Of a stretch of DNA of 64,000 bases, positions 21,788 to 34,754 are shown piece after piece; position 1 is the stretch's first letter, and every line of letters starts with the position of its first letter. The notes below the pieces were generated by a model. That model saw only the letters and a program-made list of their open reading frames with translations. It was not told the origin of the DNA and ran no database searches. Position numbers and translations under genes: made by a program. This DNA is from Varanus komodoensis (taxonomy: Eukaryota; Chordata; Lepidosauria; Squamata; Varanidae), in contig NW_025335856.1 in NCBI RefSeq assembly GCF_004798865.1, forward strand, positions 9,966,636 through 10,030,635, given 5' to 3'.

Positions 21788-23814
21788 ACCTGAAAGGCTT
21801 ATTTTTTCCTCATTCATTGTCCTCTCTCTTTTGCTATTAGAATCTGATTTAGTATCATCTTGTCACTTTGTTCGACTTAATGCTTCTATTTGTGCCTCTA
21901 TTTTAATTTCTATTTTAAGCCAGAGAGGGGGAAATACGCATTTGTATCTTTCTCTAGGTACACAGTTTCATTTCTCCTTTGGCTGCACATGTGTGTGGAA
22001 TTAATGGGGCGCCTCCTAATCGGCTTTTTCAAAAGCCAGCATTTCAATTTCAAAATAGTAATAGATGTTGTTTTAAAACACCCTTCTAATTTATTATTAG
22101 TAATAGTATTAATAATAATATTTCCCAAGTTATGGCACTGTTTGACTTTCCAGAGGAATGCTGGTCTTTGATGCCCCAAGCAAGATTATTTACACGTCAG
22201 ATAAGATTATAAAGTTCTACAGTTGTAGGCTGGTGTGGTTTTTAGACCTTCATTAGGCCATAAAATCCAGGCTTTGAGCCTTCTTGAAAAAAAGATGTTT
22301 AGATGCAAGAATTTGGACTGGAATGTTATCACTTTCCTAGAGTTCCAAAGATACTTCTAAAGATGTATATGTTCTGTAGTTGTTGCTGCTACCATATTTA
22401 GTTCAAACAGCAGAATGGAGCAGTGGATGATCCGAGGTTGCAAAACTCTGGGAGGCTTATTTTGGAAGCCTGGAGAACTGCTGCTTCCACACCTGATAGA
22501 GGCATGACATTTCATCACCATTGCTTTGATCTGTGCGGGAAAAGCCAAATTAGGAACAGCTGAGGTACAGGGGACAGCTAGGAGAACAAGCACGTCCACT
22601 GTGGGGCTAGATCGAATCATGGCTCTTTGCTGCCCTCTCAGCCTTGTTCCCCCCGAGTGCTTTGGTCTGTTGTCAGCGTTCCTATCCATTGACATCCTGG
22701 CTGGGACTGATGGCAGTGAAAGTCCAAAACACCTGGAGGATCCGAGCGTGGAGAAGTTTGCTCTGCATCAAGGCATGTTGATTTCTGAATAAATTATGGA
22801 AATCAAGCACAATTGCCCATTTTCTTCATTTGCATAGTCTGTTCTGTTGGGGAAGGAGCAGTGGTCTAACTCATCTCTTGGAGATGCAAGTCCCTTTCAG
22901 ACCCTCCTGACTTCCAAAAATTCACCAAGCATGCCCGTATTCTATTTCCTAAATGGTAAGATCTAGAAATGTCCAAGAAAGAAAGTCTGAGATAGAGGTC
23001 GATTCTCATGTCAGAACCAAAGTGACTGACCATATCTGCCAAAATGATGGTTGGCGTGTCACGCCACTCACCTTCTTCAAGTGTCCCACTCACTGATCTG
23101 CTAATTCACCATCTTTTGAATGAAAGTTTTTTCCTTTCCTTTTCAGTAGCAAGACTTCCATGAGGATTGTGAGGGTTGGCTAGTTTCCTAGTGTCATTTC
23201 CTAGTTTTTTAGCATTATTATCCTATCTGTTCTATAGACAGGCCACATTTTGCACTGTACATGAGTCACAAACTTGCAGAACTTACTGGCCTTCCTCCAG
23301 CATTTGAGCTAACAAGAATGGGGAACATGGGTTTACATCCTTCAGTTCCCAGGAGGCTGCTTGGGACCAGAACCTGTATTTGTGAAACTGTCGCATCTGG
23401 TTTATAGGCACAGATGTGCACACAAATGGAGTTCATTGCTGAAAACAACAGAACTGAGGGGGTGTGTGTACTTTTGTATCCTAATCTCACTGAAGAATCT
23501 TTGGGTTTGTAGTCAAGCTCTTTGCAAACACCTCTATTTCCTCTCATCTTGTCTTGCTCTGTCTGTGTTTTTCTGGTGAGACATCACTAACATCACCCAG
23601 GAAGAGGAAATTAGCCAGGACTACATTTCAGTAGAACATGCTTAATTATTTCCTGAGGTTGTTTTCAGACACTTTCATTGAATTCACTTTTAGCCATTTT
23701 GCAAGACGGATGCCCATGATGTTGGGTCTGTTGAAGACAACCTGATGGAACCAAAGGGAAATTATCTACCACTTTCAGACATTCTGATCCACGGGAACAC
23801 CCATCTCCAACCAG

Positions 23815-23930
23815 GGTCTCTCCAGAATACTTGGATTATAGTTCTTATCAGCTCCAGTCAGCATGGCTAAACATTTGGAGAGCACAAATCCAAACATTTG
23901 GAGAGTGCCAGGCTGAGAAAGGTTGCTCTA
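23815..23930. repeat. Palindromic 'aactcccatcagcc..agcatggc' type relic
   Basis: 'tatagttcttatcagctccagtcagcatggctaaacatttggagagc' belongs to the family described at 9910-10005. The 'aacatttggagag' end is duplicated about 20 bp later. Confidence 0.6.
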
Positions 23931-24163
23931 ATAGGCTCAATTTCTGTCATGGCTGCCTGGTGGGATCCATTTGGCTCATTCCCATTTCAGTTGTGCTCTT
24001 GCTGGATGGTCTTAGTCTCTCACCTTTCTTTTCTCCCCCTTCAGTTCTTTCATCAGCTTGTTGTGGGAGGCACAAGCGAGGGTTCCAGGTCTGCATTACG
24101 GAAAGGGCATGGTATGTTAAGCCACTCCTGCCTGAACCAAGAGCAATTTGTTCACAAGTAGCA

Positions 24164-24194
24164 GCTGCTGCTGCGGCGGCTGCTGCTGCTGCTG
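24164..24194 (+). repeat. (CTG)n/(CGG) trinucleotide repeat
   Basis: An interrupted triplet tract (CTG x4, CGG x2, CTG x5) encodes polyalanine in one frame by chance. No gene support was found around it. Confidence 0.9.
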
Positions 24195-25965
24195 TTTCAA
24201 ATCTAGGTTATTGTGCTGGCAGAAGTAGGCCATGGCAATTTATCCATCCCACTGTTACAGTGTACTTAGCATATTGATTAGGACTGCTTTGCCATTTATG
24301 ACTCATACCGATCCTGTAATCCGAAGAAGAGAGCTGGAACTTTTATATTCCCTGTTAGGCAGGACCAGTCTCACTTGCCCAATCACCTCCCCTCTAAATG
24401 CACACACACAAAAGTTGGCCGAAGAAGGACCCAACTGACCTTGGCTGAGTTCTAATTGTGTGAAAGCACAACAAATTTCAAGGTTTCTTATATGTACAAA
24501 TTGTATTTAGGGCCAATGTGTATCTCTGTACAATGCTTAAGGCAAATGGAAATTGTCTTTTCTGATATAAGTATGACCCAGAGGTAACCCAGGGGGAGCT
24601 GTGTTGCAAAAAAAAGTGCCAGAAACAAAAACCCTCAGCAACTGACAATATCTCATGTTTTGCAGCCCATGCCAAGAAGGATCTTACTCTATCCACTTCT
24701 GCTAAACTGCATTTTAGGTGGAACAGAGTTGTCTGGATTTTGCATGTTTATAGATTTATTGTAAAGGTCTTCTGGGATTTACTAAGATAGGACAGTGGTG
24801 TGTTTGTTGACTTGTTGAAAAATGATGGGAGTGCTGCTTCTTTCCCTTCTTTTTAAAGAAAAGGAAGCCTACTGCTGCCTAAAAGAGCAAGGAGAAACAT
24901 CTTTCAAACCAGCCAGAAGACTTACAACAGTAGAACCACCTTCTATTCATATATTTATCAATCATGTGTTTACATAGAACCATCAATGTACATGGTACCT
25001 TGCTTAGCATATCTAAGTAAGCCAAGCTTCAGCTATATGTGATATTAGTAGATCTATAATCGGACTGTCCTTTTAAAAAAGTTCAATGAAATGCACGAGA
25101 TGAGAAGTGGTGTTTCTAAACCATGATTCTAGTACTGAAGGAGGTACAGGATTGATCCTTCACCCATGTGCCATTTCCCATGTAAAATGCACCACTTCCC
25201 AGCTTGTGGCTGTTTCGTCCATAGGCCAAAACATAGAAGCCTATGGAACAGAAAATGGCCCACCCGGGTTGGCCTACTGATTGACAGCTGGAAATCTCAA
25301 CCCTTGGTAGTTTAGGGAGGGTCTGAAGAGCCCTGGGGCAGCCATCAGGTTCAGCAAAGCTGAAGAATATGTGGCCCTCCAGATGTTCTTGGGCTGCTAG
25401 GGGGAGCGGGAGGGGAGGTCACAGGCTCCATGAGATGCTGTATGTGGTGGTGTGGTCTAGACTGATCAACTAGAAAGAAGGTGCATGTTCTTTCCCAGTT
25501 TTTAGGGTTGGCCCAGTCATTGTTTTGCCTGAGGTGAAGGAAAAGATGGCTCCTCCTCATTCTGTGCAGAAGAGACAGCTGGAGTGGCAGTGGGAGCTTA
25601 GTTCAGTGCTGGTGATCAGGCAACATCCAAGGGCAACAGGACAGTTGTGGAGGGCCAGGAAAGTCACCCAACACACAAAGCTGTTTTGTTCAACAACGCA
25701 CCCTCTATCCTTGCATGCATGCACCAACACCAGCTTCTGCTACCTGAGGCTCTGCCTCACTTAGTCTTGTGGAAAGAATGGCCCTATGAGGTTTCCTGCT
25801 CCTTATGAGCTGTTGGATTCAAAGGTTCAGAGGAACCTTGCGTCTTGGACACGTCTGTATCCCAAAATAGCTCCTGGGCCACCTTAATTCATGTGACCAC
25901 ATCACTGAGTGGCTCCTGCCTTATGGGATACTGTAAAGTACTCTCAGATCTAAGAGTACTTGTCA

Positions 25966-26045
25966 TAGATTCATGGAGTTGAGAGGGGCCTAGCAGGCCA
26001 TCAAGTCCAACCACCTATTCAATGCAGGACTCAAGTCTCCTATCC
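25966..26045 (-). mobile_element. CR1 LINE 3' end fragment
   Basis: 'catagattcatggagttgagaggggcctagcaggccatcaagtccaaccacctattcaatgcagg' is the inverted CR1 3' terminus, with the tail octamer at its left. Confidence 0.8.
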
Positions 26046-26055
26046 AGGTTCCACC

Positions 26056-26110
26056 CGGGTCTGACCTGCTTAGCTTCTAAGACTAGGCAGGATCAGGTAC
26101 TTCAGACTAA
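26056..26110 (-). ncRNA. 5S rRNA-derived relic (SINE3-like or pseudogene fragment)
   Basis: 'tctgacctgcttagcttctaagactaggcaggatcaggtac' is close to the reverse complement of the internal 5S rRNA control region (gatctcgtctgatctcggaagctaagcagggtcgg). It is only about 50 bp long and directly follows a CR1 tail. It is not a functional 5S gene. Confidence 0.6.
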
Positions 26111-26209
26111 TATGTAAGATTCACCTTAAAATCACAATTACAAACAAGGAATTTCAATATAATATGTCTTTTGAAGACTTTTAAAGCAGGCAGAGACTGT
26201 AACTGTGTG

Positions 26210-26345
26210 ATAAAATGTATCCTTTGCACGCAAAACATCCTAAATTCAGGCTTTGGCATCTCCAAATAGAACTTGGAAAGTCTACTGGAAAACCTCTGCC
26301 CATCATTGTGAACCAGGGGTACCCGTGAGCCAGAACAGACATTAC
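26210..26345 (+). mobile_element. tRNA-derived SINE fragment, diverged
   Basis: 'cctttgcacgcaaaacatcctaaattcaggctttggcatctcca..tggaaaacctctgcccatcattgtgaacca' follows the common squamate SINE order 'gcatgcagaaggtcccaggttcaatccccggcatctcca..gacctctgcctgagaccctggagag'. Confidence 0.55.
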
Positions 26346-27475
26346 TTTATATCTGGGTCTAGCAGTTATGTCCACCACCCCATTTTTAACTCTAGAGTGG
26401 GTAGATAGTCTTCAGTCCAGATTGGGAACCTGGTACGGGAGGTTGGTAGGAGCTTTTTTGATCTGCATCTGGGAGCCTGCACCTACCTTAGAAAAAAAAT
26501 ATGGTGAGATACCTAGTTGCTAGACACAGATTTAAACTAAAATTCTTGTGTCCTATCAAATATTGTTGGCTTAAAACGTCCATCCTCCCTGAGTATTTGC
26601 TATGTAGCTTGGGACCAATGGAAGTTAAAACCTAATGACATTGGAGGGTTATGAATTCCCAGTCCCTGATATAGATCTTAGGAACTAGTTGGACTCATCT
26701 GACTCATCATACTCATGGAATTACATAGGAGACAGTCAAGGTGAGCCTATATTTCTGGGGATCTGAAAGGCTGTGTGTGTGAAGAATGGGCAAACACCCT
26801 GGCGAGAAATGAGGAAGCTGCAGCTCTCTGCAAAGCATTGAACTTCGGGTTCCATTAGCTGTGTCCAGCATGGCCATTGGACAGGATGATCCAAGTCTCG
26901 TAGTCCAACAAGACTTAGAGGGGCTCAAGGCACCCTTCATACAGATCTAGGAAGCTGCCTTTGGGAAACTTACCAGCAAAGCATGGGCAGTCATCCATAG
27001 TACCTAATTTTGAGAGGTATACTGCTGCTGACCATAGAGGGCCCATTTAGCTACGACGGCCCACAGCCCTCCAGAGCACCATGCTCCATGAATTTGTCTT
27101 ATCCTTTAGAGGAAGGTCATCTGGCAGAGACTACAGAAGCTGTTGAAATCTGCCTTTTGCTCCTAGGAAAAACATGGAACAGCCCTGCACCCCCTGCAAA
27201 TTCTGTAATTCAAAATAAGTTTTGGGATAGGTCTGCTGGTTCAGTGGTATGGAACAAATTTCAAAGACACTGTGTGGGGGTGCCAGAGTGAAAAGAGTCC
27301 CCCCCATCCCACAGTAACCTCCCCCTTTTCCTTCTTTTCCTCTGCTTTCTGGAACTGGTCTTTAACCCACTGTAGTTCTCCATTCATGTTTGCTCTCTCA
27401 TGGAGTTCCCTAGAGGAAAGTTCTCTTTGTGTGCAGTTTCTGGGCCCAATTCCAGATCCTTTCTTGGAGGAAGGG

Positions 27476-27477
<2 letters not shown>

Positions 27478-27507
<30 letters not shown>
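27478..27507 (+). repeat. (GT)n microsatellite
   Basis: There are fifteen uninterrupted GT units, followed by 'atgcgcgtg', which extends the alternating purine-pyrimidine tract. Confidence 0.98.
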
Positions 27508-27510
<3 letters not shown>

Positions 27511-28904
27511 CGCGTGAAGGCCAACATGGCTCAGCAACCCAATGGCTTCACCAGCTGCGGCACATTTCCAGAGCCACGTTTAAAAGAGAATGCTCTGCAT
27601 TTTTTCGCATTCTTTTATCCTATTTTTAACTGCAGTCACTTTTTCCTTTCTCAGCCCCTTCTGACATCCCACTCACCCCCCCCCCTTGACTGCCACCTCC
27701 CCCGCACTCTTTCGGAAGAGATGAATGGGCTTCTTTTCTCAAAGAAGGCACATCTGCTTGAGGCAGGAGGAAGATCCAACAAATTCAGGAGGGGATTGTA
27801 GGCCAGGGAGAGGGAAGAGCTGGCAGAACCTGTGGGCACATTCAAGGCATTCTCACTTCCCCTATGCCCACTCTCTGCTGTTGCTCATGACATATTTCCA
27901 GAATGTGTGTGTGAAGAGAGAGCGATACATGGTAGGAAAATGGGACAGGAAGGAGTTGTAGTGACAGGGAAGGAAGGATGGAAAGACGGAAGGACAGAAG
28001 GCCAAGCTGGAATATAGGAAGGAACAGAAAATAGAGGAGTGGCAGGTGGGGAGGTAGAAAAAGAGAAAGGGAGGGGGCTTGAATCTCAACACAGTAAGTA
28101 ACTGGGGGGCTAAATAATGGAAGCAAATTTACAGAATATGGACCAGGCAGCTTCATGTTTGCCTTGCACAAGCAGGCATCCAACACTTCCTTTCTCTTTG
28201 TATTTTTCTGCCTACTGCTGTGTGCCCACCAGCAGACCGGAGTCTTTGGCAGGAGGTTTTCTAGATGGTGCCCAGGGAACTCAGCCTGCAACACTTTCTG
28301 CCACAGCCCTGGGCCCTCTATCATCTTAAGGGGTTATGGGTCGTGTGTGCCCTTCCCCAAAGTGACTGTTCCAGGTCTGGCTGAGCACCGAGTCTTACCG
28401 ATGTCAGATTTCCACTCCCCTTTTGCTTTCTGTCTGTGCACTGGTTGCAGTCTGGATGTTCGTTCCATGCCAGAGCTGTTCAGTATGGAGTAGGGTTAGG
28501 AATTCATCTCAGCATGTGCCATCTTTCTAGCAGAGTGAAGGGCAGAGGGTTAGCAGAGCCTGCTCAGACCCTTAATTCTCTCCTGCAGGTGCCAAGAGGT
28601 GGGCCAGCACCCCTCTAACCCCTCACACTCCGCCATGAACAGAAAGATGTCTAAACTGAGCCCTCCCTGCTTGTGATGTTGCACCACTGCTCATTCCAAA
28701 ATATTCTGGGAGAGCTCTCCCCTTGGCGACTTCCCAGCTTCTTGCTCCTCCATGAGCTCCAACACATGGGAAAGCCAGGGGAGGAATCTCATTGCTGCTC
28801 CCAATGGGGAGTATGAGTTAAGGAGCTCACTCAATGGCCCAACACGCCCAGGAGAGAGTGGCTGAGTCACATAACACTGTGTGGAACCCTGGACTGAGTG
28901 CAGT

Positions 28905-29095
28905 GTTGTGTTGTGTAAGGCAGAACAATAACTCAGTGGGACTGTATATGCTTTCCATGCTACATGTCCTATGTTCAACCCCCAACATCTTCTAGTGGGC
29001 TGGGAAAATTCCTGCCTGGAACCCAGGAGAGTCACTGCGGCTCAGTGGCCACAATGAGGGTCAACGGATCAGTATAAGGGAGCTTCTGAGGCTCC
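28905..29095 (+). mobile_element. tRNA-derived squamate SINE
   Basis: The parts are in order: 'ataactcagtgggactgtatatgctttccatgc' (tRNA-like A box), 'gttcaacccccaacatcttc' (B box), 'aattcctgcctggaacccaggagagtcactg' and 'acggatcagtataagggagcttctgag'. It matches the family form 'gctcagtggtagagcat..ggttcaatccccggcatc..ctgcctgagaccctggagagcc..gactcagtataaggcagctt'. Confidence 0.75.
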
Positions 29096-30360
29096 CATGC
29101 TGTGCTGAGAGCCAGATGAGAAACCCTCGCGTGTTGAGCAGAGACCACGAATGTCTGGTTGCCCACATCAAGCACAGAATAGCTCCCCTTCTGGTGCAGG
29201 TTCACTGTGGGGCAGGCCCCCAATTGTGTCATCATTGTAAAGCAATTGAGATTAATGCAAATGAATGGCCATGGTATCTTTTGTTCTACCTGAAGAGTCG
29301 CTGGTATAAGTGTTTCACTGAAGGATGTGATCACCACCTGTGTTTTTCTTATTTCTAGCATCCTTTCCTCCTTTTTTCTTCCCCAAGCAAATTTCAGATT
29401 GACATTCAGTATGTATTGTGAACATTGTTGTAACACTTTAAATAGTATTCAGTATTACACATTTGCTTTCAAACCAAGCAAATCTTCTCCAAAGATCAGT
29501 GACAAAAGTAAGAATGAAGAAAGGCCAGTTGTCTCAAATTCTGGCTGCATGAGGGCAAACGCTTATGCTCTTTTTGTCTCACTGGTGGTGAGCTAGGAAG
29601 AAGTTGGCTGTAAGGAAATGGCACGTGCACCGTTTGATTTTAGGCATGCTTCTTTCTGCGTGCGTGTTGTTACATGCTCTTAGGGTACACGCTACACATC
29701 AGTGTGTGTAACGATCTGTACAGCCCTGCAGTCTGATGGGGAGGGTTTGTGTCCTGGCAGAAATCCGCATAAGCAGCAGTTGCTTGCTGTGGGCTGACAG
29801 TTCTAAGAAAGACCCACAGTTTGCCTGAGAAAAGTCAGCGGGAGCAAGCTGCAGCTGCAGCAGTAGTAAGTTCAGTGTTATCCTGACATTTCACTATAAA
29901 ATTATGGACAAAAGTAACTTCCTTTTGAGATTATCTGTGAATGAGAATGGCTTGATCAATGCATTGCATGTGCCAAAGGAGCAAAGTAAAACAAAATAAA
30001 GAGAGAGGGTGGGAATGTGTGTGTGGGGGTGAGACCCTGAAAATAGCATGGGCTTTCCTCCCTTCTTCGCATTTTTGGCAGTTTGGAACAGCTCTTTCGC
30101 CAGATGTTCATTGTGTTTATAGCTGCTGGAGCAAGAGACCAAACTCTCTCATTAATATCTCTCTCTCTCGCTCTTTCTTAACCTGAAGCTAGAGATCTCA
30201 GCTTTGAGACTGCAGCTGGAAAAAGCCTAGTGTGGGTGTGAGAGCGATACTGGGACCCCCTGGGGGGAGGAGGAGGAGAGGTGTGTGTAACCCCCCCCAG
30301 TCCCCATTCAGCTAATCTGTCTACCACACCCAGTCTCCCCCTGCAAAATCTTCCCAAAAT

Positions 30361-30440
30361 ACACGCATGCTTTCACACGCATGCGTGCGCACGCACACAT
30401 GCACACATACAAGTGAGAGAGAGAGAAAGAAAAACATGAG
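30361..30440 (+). repeat. Alternating purine-pyrimidine tract followed by (GA)n
   Basis: 'acacgcatgc..cacacgcatgcgtgcgcacgcacacatgcacacataca' is almost perfectly alternating. It runs into 'gtgagagagagagaaagaaaaa'. Both halves are candidates for non-B DNA. Confidence 0.85.
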
Positions 30441-33400
30441 CAGATTTTTTATTTCAGAAAGTAAACATTCAGGCCATCGAGGTCTGGAGGTTATGGGAAA
30501 AGAGGAAACCATCAACCTAATCAGGCAGGCACACACTTCCCTTCCTGAAATAAACCAGAAATCATTGCTTTGCCGTACTCCTCCAGACTTAACCCTGGGA
30601 TCGCCAACAATGTTACGAGGGCCGTGGAAGAGGGAGGAGATGCCTGATCCACTTGTCCACGCACTGTTCTTCCTCCTGACTCCATCTCCTCAGTGCCACT
30701 TCACACACACATGAGTGCGGCCGGGGGAGGGGGGGCGGTCTGTGCTTCTCTCTCTTTATAACAGGCAGGTCATCGTGGCCTAACAATGAGAAAAGCTTTG
30801 CCTGCTATTTTTCTGCCTGGATTGCACTTGGTCCCAGGCATAGATAGTTCTATCCAAGAAAAGAGAAGCAGCACCTCTGTACCATACAAGCTCACACAAA
30901 GTGTGGTGCTGTGTGTGACCAGATGGATGCTGTTTGCTGGCGGATCAAAGGCCAGGTCAATAGTTCCTTGAGCGTTAGGAACCAGTATTGTCACTGTGTC
31001 ATCCTGGGGCCATGGGGGAAAGCTAGCTCAGGCTCACTTCCAGCTGCCTGCAGACAGTGCCCTGCTGGTGGCGGAAAGCTTCGGGCATGTGCAGTGTTCA
31101 GCTGAGATCCAGCTGTCGCACGGCAGCAAATAGGGTTACTGCAGCTCTTTCAGCACAAGGACCAAATGCAATTTCTGATAAGCTCTCAGGGGATGAGATT
31201 TCAGTATTTTGGTCCTGCCTCTTGCCTTCAGCCCTTCAGCCCTTTGAATTCAACCCCATTGAACCATCATTTGTTCTTGTAAATTGGGCGTTGCTAGTAG
31301 TGAACAAACCATGTTTTGCCATCTGGGTTCAGACAAAATAATAACCCATGTTTCAGCAACAAGTCAGTTCAATGTCAACCCACTTTCAACCCTTGAGAAT
31401 AGGTTATCATGTTCTCCAAATCCAGCTGGATACTTTAGTGTTTTAGATTGTGAAATACTTGGTGATCCTTGCTGATCTACCATAAACCTATCAGGTCCTA
31501 GTCTATCTTTTTTCCAGTCCTGCTTTAGAACAGCATGTCTTTCACAATGTAAAAGAAAAGAGGTTATAAGGATGAGAGAGAAATTCATTTGGCTCACATT
31601 TTAATGCAAATTTACCCAATGTCTCACTTTTAAATCCATACATGAACGACAACCTAGTTATTTGAAATTCACACTTCCATGAATTTTGTAATGGAGGTCA
31701 ACCATCACGAATGCATATAAAATGCACATATTAGGAGGAAATGCATGCAAAAATTCAAAATATATTAGAAAAACGGCTTGCAAAATAAGCATATATTAGG
31801 CAGAATTGCATACAGAATGCTTGCAGTAGGTTAAAACTGCACTGGCATGTGTATGAATGTTCAAGGGACCTCTTAAAAATAAATGAAACAAAACTCAAAA
31901 TCTGGGGCAAACTGAACTTAACATTGGAAAAACACTGAGACAATGGAAAAAAGAAATGAAGCCAAAACTGGCAGATATGTTTATCCCTAAGTTGGTATTT
32001 GCTTTTTCTTTTGGTTACTGATGTACTGGGGAGATGGGGAGTAAGTATCCTACACAGCCTTATCCATGGTTCCAAATATACCACAGTAACTGTAATGTGT
32101 AAAATAGCAGCCTATGTACTGCCTGGTATGTTCACATGCCTGTGTTTAATATGCATGTGTGCACTAGAGAAAGAGGACACGGTAGATGATGTTGCAAAAT
32201 TCAGCTCACACATATGTCAGAGGCCGAGTGAATGGGCCAGTGGTTTCTTTTACCCAACTCAACCTAAATTGTTCCAGCTGGAATTCACCACCAGTTGCTC
32301 ATGCTAGCAGACAGCTGCTGACTGTGACCCATCTTGAGATGAGGCCTTAAGTGGGTCTCGGGCAGTGTTTCTGCAGTCCTGCAGATCTTAAGAGATCAGT
32401 GGCATCACTGAATGTCTCAAGGCCACAGCTCAACTCCGCATCTGTTGCTGGGGAGATTTTGCAATCTCAAGCAAGATTGCATGGTGAGTCCAAATGCATG
32501 CAGTAGGCAATCCTGTAAAGGTTTGAAGTTGCTTTTCAACTCAGGGAGTAGATTAGACCTTTATCTGAAACTTATCTGAACTATTTAAATCATTTGTGCC
32601 TGTGTAACTAGGCTAGAAATTGTACTAAGAAGAGTAAGCTTAGGAAAACAACAGCCCCGAGCAAGATCAGAGCACTTCTGATCTGAGTGTTTAGCATTCA
32701 CATAGCAGCTTGTGCTTTGGCTGCTTCGTGGTGGTTGGATCTGTAATCTTTATGGCAGGGGCAGTATATATAGGGGCTTTAAACAGGGCTTCTGGCTTGA
32801 GGGCCAAATTCCATTTTGGAGAAGAACTCAGGGGCCAAAATCTGGCAATGAGCAGGGCTGAAGCCAAAGGCGTAAGGGATAAGGACCAAAGCAATGACCA
32901 ACCAAATCCACTCCCCCAGTTATTGTAGCTTAAAGTTCTTACTGTCAGTTAGCTAAGACACAGGACAGATGTTTCTGTCTCTGAGAATGGAAAAGATTAC
33001 ACAAAATCTAGGAAACCATCCGAATGTTCAGTGGTATGGGGGAGGCGGTGGGCCCATCTTAGGATCCCCTGTAGCATTGACTAAAGACCTGACTGGATTT
33101 GTCCCCCGGTCCTGAGGTTCTTCACGCATTCTTCATGTCAATTCTGAAAGGAGTGGCTTTATTGTACTCACTAAAGGCTATTGAGTGAAATTAGGGAAGA
33201 CGGAAGAGAATCTGAATTCAGTGCTCCAACAAACTCGGCAAGGTGCATGACTAGTGTATGGTAATGCCGTGGCAGAGCTTTCACTGGTTTTAATGGAGCG
33301 AGTACAGACAACCTTTCTGGTGATTATGCCCTTGATGAGTAACACTGGTAAAGGGAAATACAAATTATTCTGTGGGTGTGTGTCTTCTTTCCATATCTTT

Positions 33401-33727
33401 CTGAAAATCTTCATTGCCATGAATGCAAGATATACCATTAGAAAGCACAGGGGGAGAGAAAGAATTTGACTGAATTTCATCTGGGAGAGATCACTTCCCC
33501 CTCTCTCCTCTAAGAATTGGGGAATGCTTCTTTTCCCTAGGAAATATATAAGCTCCCAGTTTCCCAGCAGGATCACTGTGAAAGTAGCTGTGCAGCCACT
33601 TCTTCCTTTATCTGGGACTGTGACTGGGGACAGATGGACCTCCTGAAAGCTTCCAAGGGGGCCAATTATCCATCACCACTTGCAGTAGCTCCAGGGAGCC
33701 CCTAGTGCCTTGTGACATCCCAGCTAC

Positions 33728-33757
33728 CAGACAAAGGACCTTCAGACAAAGGACCTT
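33728..33757 (+). repeat. 15-bp tandem duplication
   Basis: CAGACAAAGGACCTT occurs twice in exact head-to-tail arrangement (33728-33742 and 33743-33757). Confidence 0.97.
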
Positions 33758-34754
33758 CCAGTGGATTTTACTACATTGTAATAAGAGGAGTAACCTGTCC
33801 TTTTCTCAGTCATTGTTTCACTGCAGTACACAAAGGCCTGAACAAGCGTTCGCCAAATACAGTCAGGGGGTGTACCTCTGCAATGTGAAAGCTGCAAAGC
33901 TCCAGGCACCTATCATGCGCCTTCTCCAGTGACTTCATTCAAATGCAAACAAACCCCAGAGTGAACACTGGAACTCCCGAAACCATACAGGTTGGGCTTT
34001 GGGTAACCAAACCAGTTAAAATGTCCCTCAGTAGGCATTAACCCTCATAGCAAGACCACCCGAAGGTCTTGGGAAGAGGGGACAGATGGAGACAGAAATG
34101 CCTTGAAAAGCCACATCCAGAAGGGGGCTGGGCCCAGCTTGAGGTGCAGACTTCACAAATTATGGAGAGTTGGATTTCAAACAGGACTTTAATTTCTCCA
34201 TTAGGTGCCTAGACTGGTATGCCCTGAAGGTTTGCAGAACAGGCAGGTGCTGGACAGAACTTGTAGCCATGGATATATGCTTCTTGCTCTGGACCTAAAC
34301 TGGCTTGAGAGTTTAGCTTATGTTTTCCACTCAACTGGTGTGGAAAGATCTTCAGCATCATCTCACATCTCTGCCTGCCTAGCAGCCAATAGGATACAGA
34401 ATGGATCAAAAACTTGGTCCTTGTAAGAATATAGGATTACAGAAGGCGATGGGGTAAAAACGCACAAACAACACACCCAGACTGTCAGCTTCTGGCCATG
34501 TTTTAGGCATGCTTCCATATACACATAACCATGAGTTTCTGGGTGTTTTGTTAGCATGCGATACTCTCTTGGGAGTGAACCTCCCTCTTTGGGAAAGGAC
34601 CACTGCTTTTGCTTCAGACTTTAAAGCATTACCAAATTATTACATGTATCTGAAAGACATTACACTCACAAGGCTCTGCACACATGCAAAGGTTTATCCA
34701 GAAGAACAGGGCTCCCATACAGAGAAGCTAATTGCTTTTTGGTATTACAGAATA

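Noticed and set aside
23831-24277. 148-codon + frame with polyalanine
   Set aside because: The polyalanine comes from a CTG/CGG repeat and the 5' part is an interspersed repeat relic.
27842-28324. 160-codon minus-strand open frame
   Set aside because: It is low in complexity (Leu/Pro/Ser-rich, complement of purine-rich repeats), with no domain and no splice framework.
29032-29436. 134-codon minus-strand frame
   Set aside because: Its 3' part overlaps a SINE and the rest has no similarity I can recall.
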